In this document: positions 31,353 through 34,222 of the stretch, piece after piece
Layout: every line of letters starts with the position of its first letter
Numbering within the stretch: the stretch's first letter is position 1
Source: Acidobacteriaceae bacterium
Lineage (GTDB): Bacteria; Acidobacteriota; Terriglobia; Terriglobales; Acidobacteriaceae
NCBI GenBank assembly: GCA_003168355.1
Contig: PMSQ01000150.1
Location: forward strand, 25,205 to 59,426
DNA: 34,222 nt
Direction of reading: 5' to 3'
Position numbers and translations under genes: made by a program
Notes under the pieces: generated by a model
What the model saw: only the letters and a program-made list of their open reading frames with translations
Told to the model about the DNA's origin: nothing
Database searches by the model: none

Positions 31353-34222
31353 ATGATTCGGGCTCTAGTAGACTTTGCGCTCAACAACAAATTTGTAGTA
31401 CTGGCCATCGCCTCCCTGCTGGCCGGCTGGGGAGCTATCTCGTTCCACAACCTGCCGGTGGAAGCCTATCCCGATATCGCCGACAACTACGTGACGGTTA
31501 TTACTCAATGGCCGGGCCGCTCGGCGGAGGAGGTGGAACAGCAGGTCACGATTCCAATCGAAATACAAATGTCCGGAATGCCGCACATGACCTTTCTACG
31601 GTCCGAGTCCATTTTCGGCCTGTCGTTCGTGATCATGATTTTCGACGACAGTTCTGAGAACGACTGGAACCGCCAGAAGGTGCTAGAAAGGCTCACCCAG
31701 GTCAATCTCCCTCCCGGACAAAACCTTCAACCTCAAATCGGCACCGACTGGAGCACCACGGGCCAGATCTACTGGTACACACTGAGAAGCACAAATCCTC
31801 GCTACGACCTGATGGAATTGAGATCGATCGAAGACTGGGTTCTTCTCAAGCAATTCAAATCCGTTCCCAATGTGGTGGATGTTTCCGACTTCGGGGGCAC
31901 GGTGCGTGAGTATCAGGTGCGGGTGGATCCCAACAAACTGGTGTCGTACGGCCTCAGTATCGGACAGGTCGAGCAGCAATTGGCCAACAACAACATCAAT
32001 GCCGGGGGCAGCTTTGTTGAAGAAGGCCTACAGCAGATGAATGTTCGCGCCCTCGGGCTATTCAGCAGTGTGCAAGACATCGAGCAGACCGTCCTAAAGA
32101 CTCAGACCGGGACCGCCCTTCGGGTGAAAGATATCGCAGACGTAACCCAGGGTCCGAAAATCCGGTTGGGCCACATGGCGAGAGCCAATCACATGGAAGA
32201 GGGGCGCATCATCGACGAGCCCGACGTCATTCAAGGTGGTGTGCTGATGCGCAAAGGGGCGGAAGAGCAACCCACGCTCGACGCCATTCACAAGAAAGTG
32301 GACGAACTCAACAACGGCCTCTTGCCCCCCGGTGTGCAGGTCGTTCCTATGCTGGATCGCAGCGATCTGCTTCACTTCACCTTGCACACCGTGATGCACA
32401 ACCTGGTCGAAGGCATGATTCTGGTCAGCATCATTCTTTTTCTGTTTCTCTTGAATGTGCGGGCCGCGTTCATCGTCGCGCTCACAATTCCGTTCTCTCT
32501 GCTCTTTGCCTCGATCTGGCTGGACTTGAGCCATATTCCAGCGAACCTTCTCTCTCTAGGTGCGTTGGATTTCGGAATGGTGGTGGATGGCGCGGTGGTC
32601 ATGGTGGAAAACATCGTTCGACACGTGAGCCGCCTGAACAACGGTTCCGGGGCGATAAAACAGACGTCCGCGGAAGCGATTCGTGAGGCGGCGCATGAGG
32701 TGCAACGGCCGGTCTTTTATGCCATCGCCATCATCATCACAGCCTATTTGCCGATCTTCACGCTGCAACGGGTTGAGGGCCGGCTCTTCCGGCCCATGGC
32801 CTGGACGGTCGCGCTCGCTCTGCTCGGTGCCATGACTTTTTCCGTTCTCGTCGCACCGGTGCTTGCGGGCATATTTTTCCGCAATGGTGTTCATGAACGG
32901 CGCAACCCGGTGATGGATTACCTGACTGCACGCTACCGCGAAGGGCTGCGCTGGGCGGTTCCGCATCGCTGGGTAGTAGCTGGTGTTGGCATCGCGGCCC
33001 TGGCTGGAACGCTCTTCCTGGGCTTTGGCGGCATCATTGGTGCAGAGTTCCTGCCGCACCTCGATGAGGGCGCGATCTGGGCGCGAGGCACTCTGGCCAA
33101 CAGTACAAGTCTCACCGAAGGCGAACAGTTCACCAAGAATGAGCGTTATGTTTTTGCGTCGTTTCCGGAAGTGAAAACGGTTGTCTCGCAGGTGGGCCGT
33201 CCCGATGACGGAACCGACACCGGCGGATTCGGTAACACGGAGTATTTCGTCGACCTAAAGCGGAAGGACGAGTGGAGGCCGGTTTTCCATCGCAATAAAG
33301 AGGAACTGGTCGCTGCCATGAATCGCGCGGTGGAAAAGTATCCTGGTGCGATCTGGAACTTTTCGCAGCCCATCGAGGACAACGTCGGAGAGACGATGAC
33401 GGGCACCAAGGGCTCGCTTGCGCTCAAGATTTTTGGGGACGACCTGAAGACTCTTGAGCAGACAGGTGAAGAAGTCACCGTCGTGATGGCGGACATCCCT
33501 GGTATGCATGACGTCAAACTTTTACGCGATTTTGGCCAGCCAAATCTCGACTTGACCGTGGATCGCCGCCTGGCGGCTCGGTTTGGCCTCAACATGGCGG
33601 ACATACAAGACGCCATCCAGACCGCCGTGGGCGGGAATGCTGTGAGTCAAGTGCTGATCGGCGAGCAGCGCTACGACGTGGTGGTGCGGTACCAAGCCCC
33701 CTACCGAAATACTCAACAGGCCATCGAGAGGGTTCGTTTGCTTTCGCCCTCCGGCGAGCGAGTGTCTCTGGCGCAATTGACCAGCGTAGAGGTCAAGGAC
33801 GGCGCGTACGACATCTACCGCGAAGGCAACAACCGCTATCTCGCAGTAACGTTCAACGTAAGGGGCCGCGATCTGGGCACCACGGTCGAAGAGGCGATCA
33901 AGCGGATTGGCGAGAAAGTGAAGCTGCCGCCGGGCTATGCCATCGGCTGGTCGGGCGAATATGAAAACGAAAAACGAGCGGAAGCGCGTCTCGCTCTGAT
34001 TATCCCGCTGACGATTCTCGTCATCTTCATCATTCTCTACACCATGTTTCGCTCTTACAAATGGTCCCTGCTCATTTTGCTGAACGTTGGCCTGGCTCGC
34101 GCTGGAGGTTTCTTGGCCCTGCTGGTTACGGGAACGTACCTCAGCGTGTCCTCAGGCGTGGGCATGCTGGCGCTGTTCGGCGTGTCGGTGCAAACCGGTG
34201 TCATCATGCTCGAATACATCAA
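31353..34222 (+). CDS. heavy-metal-type RND efflux pump (CzcA-like), 3' partial
   Basis: The frame is open from the ATG at 31353 to the end of the window (956 codons); family length is about 1,030-1,060, so roughly 80-100 residues are missing. It begins IRALVDFALNNKFVVLAIASLLAGWGAI, TM1 of RND pumps, and has VEAYPDIADNYVTVITQWPG. In TM4 the HME-type motif DFGMVVDGAVVMVEN places Asp406, Asp412 and Glu419 at the same spacing as the proton-relay acids of CzcA. The second half repeats the fold (AEFLPHLDEGAIWARGTL, GVGMLALFGVSVQTGVIM). The substrate is likely divalent metal cations by family; DFG in TM4 argues against the Cu/Ag (CusA) subgroup. It belongs with the preceding adaptor and barrel genes. 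Confidence 0.9.
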   Translation, partial: MIRALVDFALNNKFVVLAIASLLAGWGAISFHNLPVEAYPDIADNYVTVITQWPGRSAEEVEQQVTIPIEIQMSGMPHMTFLRSESIFGLSFVIMIFDDSSENDWNRQKVLERLTQVNLPPGQNLQPQIGTDWSTTGQIYWYTLRSTNPRYDLMELRSIEDWVLLKQFKSVPNVVDVSDFGGTVREYQVRVDPNKLVSYGLSIGQVEQQLANNNINAGGSFVEEGLQQMNVRALGLFSSVQDIEQTVLKTQTGTALRVKDIADVTQGPKIRLGHMARANHMEEGRIIDEPDVIQGGVLMRKGAEEQPTLDAIHKKVDELNNGLLPPGVQVVPMLDRSDLLHFTLHTVMHNLVEGMILVSIILFLFLLNVRAAFIVALTIPFSLLFASIWLDLSHIPANLLSLGALDFGMVVDGAVVMVENIVRHVSRLNNGSGAIKQTSAEAIREAAHEVQRPVFYAIAIIITAYLPIFTLQRVEGRLFRPMAWTVALALLGAMTFSVLVAPVLAGIFFRNGVHERRNPVMDYLTARYREGLRWAVPHRWVVAGVGIAALAGTLFLGFGGIIGAEFLPHLDEGAIWARGTLANSTSLTEGEQFTKNERYVFASFPEVKTVVSQVGRPDDGTDTGGFGNTEYFVDLKRKDEWRPVFHRNKEELVAAMNRAVEKYPGAIWNFSQPIEDNVGETMTGTKGSLALKIFGDDLKTLEQTGEEVTVVMADIPGMHDVKLLRDFGQPNLDLTVDRRLAARFGLNMADIQDAIQTAVGGNAVSQVLIGEQRYDVVVRYQAPYRNTQQAIERVRLLSPSGERVSLAQLTSVEVKDGAYDIYREGNNRYLAVTFNVRGRDLGTTVEEAIKRIGEKVKLPPGYAIGWSGEYENEKRAEARLALIIPLTILVIFIILYTMFRSYKWSLLILLNVGLARAGGFLALLVTGTYLSVSSGVGMLALFGVSVQTGVIMLEYI

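Overview
The window looks like a chromosomal segment from an Acidobacteriota bacterium, probably class Terriglobia (a Koribacter-like lineage). This is inferred from gene content and style: GC-rich coding sequence, a ~1,250-1,300-residue Oar-like TonB-dependent receptor with an N-terminal carboxypeptidase-regulatory-like domain, many secreted enzymes and lipoproteins, decayed TPR and TolB-like propeller fragments, and small dispersed hairpin repeats of a kind I associate with these genomes. No rRNA, tRNA, CRISPR array, transposase or phage structural gene is visible.

Bases 1-13.7 kb are housekeeping or accessory genes in short units: a 5'-truncated TPR protein, a two-TM protein, a LOG-family nucleotide-binding protein, a ThiE-like synthase carrying two in-frame repeat insertions, a YdeI/DUF1905 protein divergent from a sulfatase-modifying-factor-fold protein, a 2,4-dienoyl-CoA-reductase-type SDR, a YvlD/holin-4-like membrane protein, a HpcH/HpaI aldolase, a YceH (DUF480) protein, a Tat-exported aldo/keto reductase, a lipoprotein, a HAD phosphatase and a DUF2165 membrane protein. 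The spacers hold an 18-bp tandem repeat, several hairpin repeats and a remnant of a TPR gene.

Bases 14.0-24.4 kb hold the most coherent system. A minus-strand operon runs: secreted TIM-barrel glycosidase-like protein, AgaS-type SIS-domain sugar-phosphate isomerase/deaminase, PfkB sugar kinase, TonB-dependent receptor. A divergent DeoR/AgaR-type repressor sits next to the operon promoter, and a secreted Amidohydro_2 enzyme is convergent with the repressor. The operon promoter and the amidohydrolase promoter share a motif of identical geometry, ATTGCG-N10-TTTACTTTCGT, so I infer one small regulon for uptake and breakdown of a (probably amino-) sugar glycoside. No cytoplasmic-membrane sugar transporter, deacetylase or aldolase is present here, so the pathway must be completed elsewhere.

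Bases 24.4-28.1 kb contain a decayed beta-propeller fragment, an AraC regulator divergent from an AzoR-type FMN oxidoreductase translationally coupled to a DoxX membrane protein, and a probable truncated pirin. Bases 28.1-34.2 kb carry an efflux cluster: a BBP2/OmpL-like outer-membrane barrel, an RND adaptor lipoprotein and a heavy-metal-type (CzcA-like) RND pump that runs off the window. It is preceded by two 13-bp palindromes spaced exactly 22 bp centre to centre.
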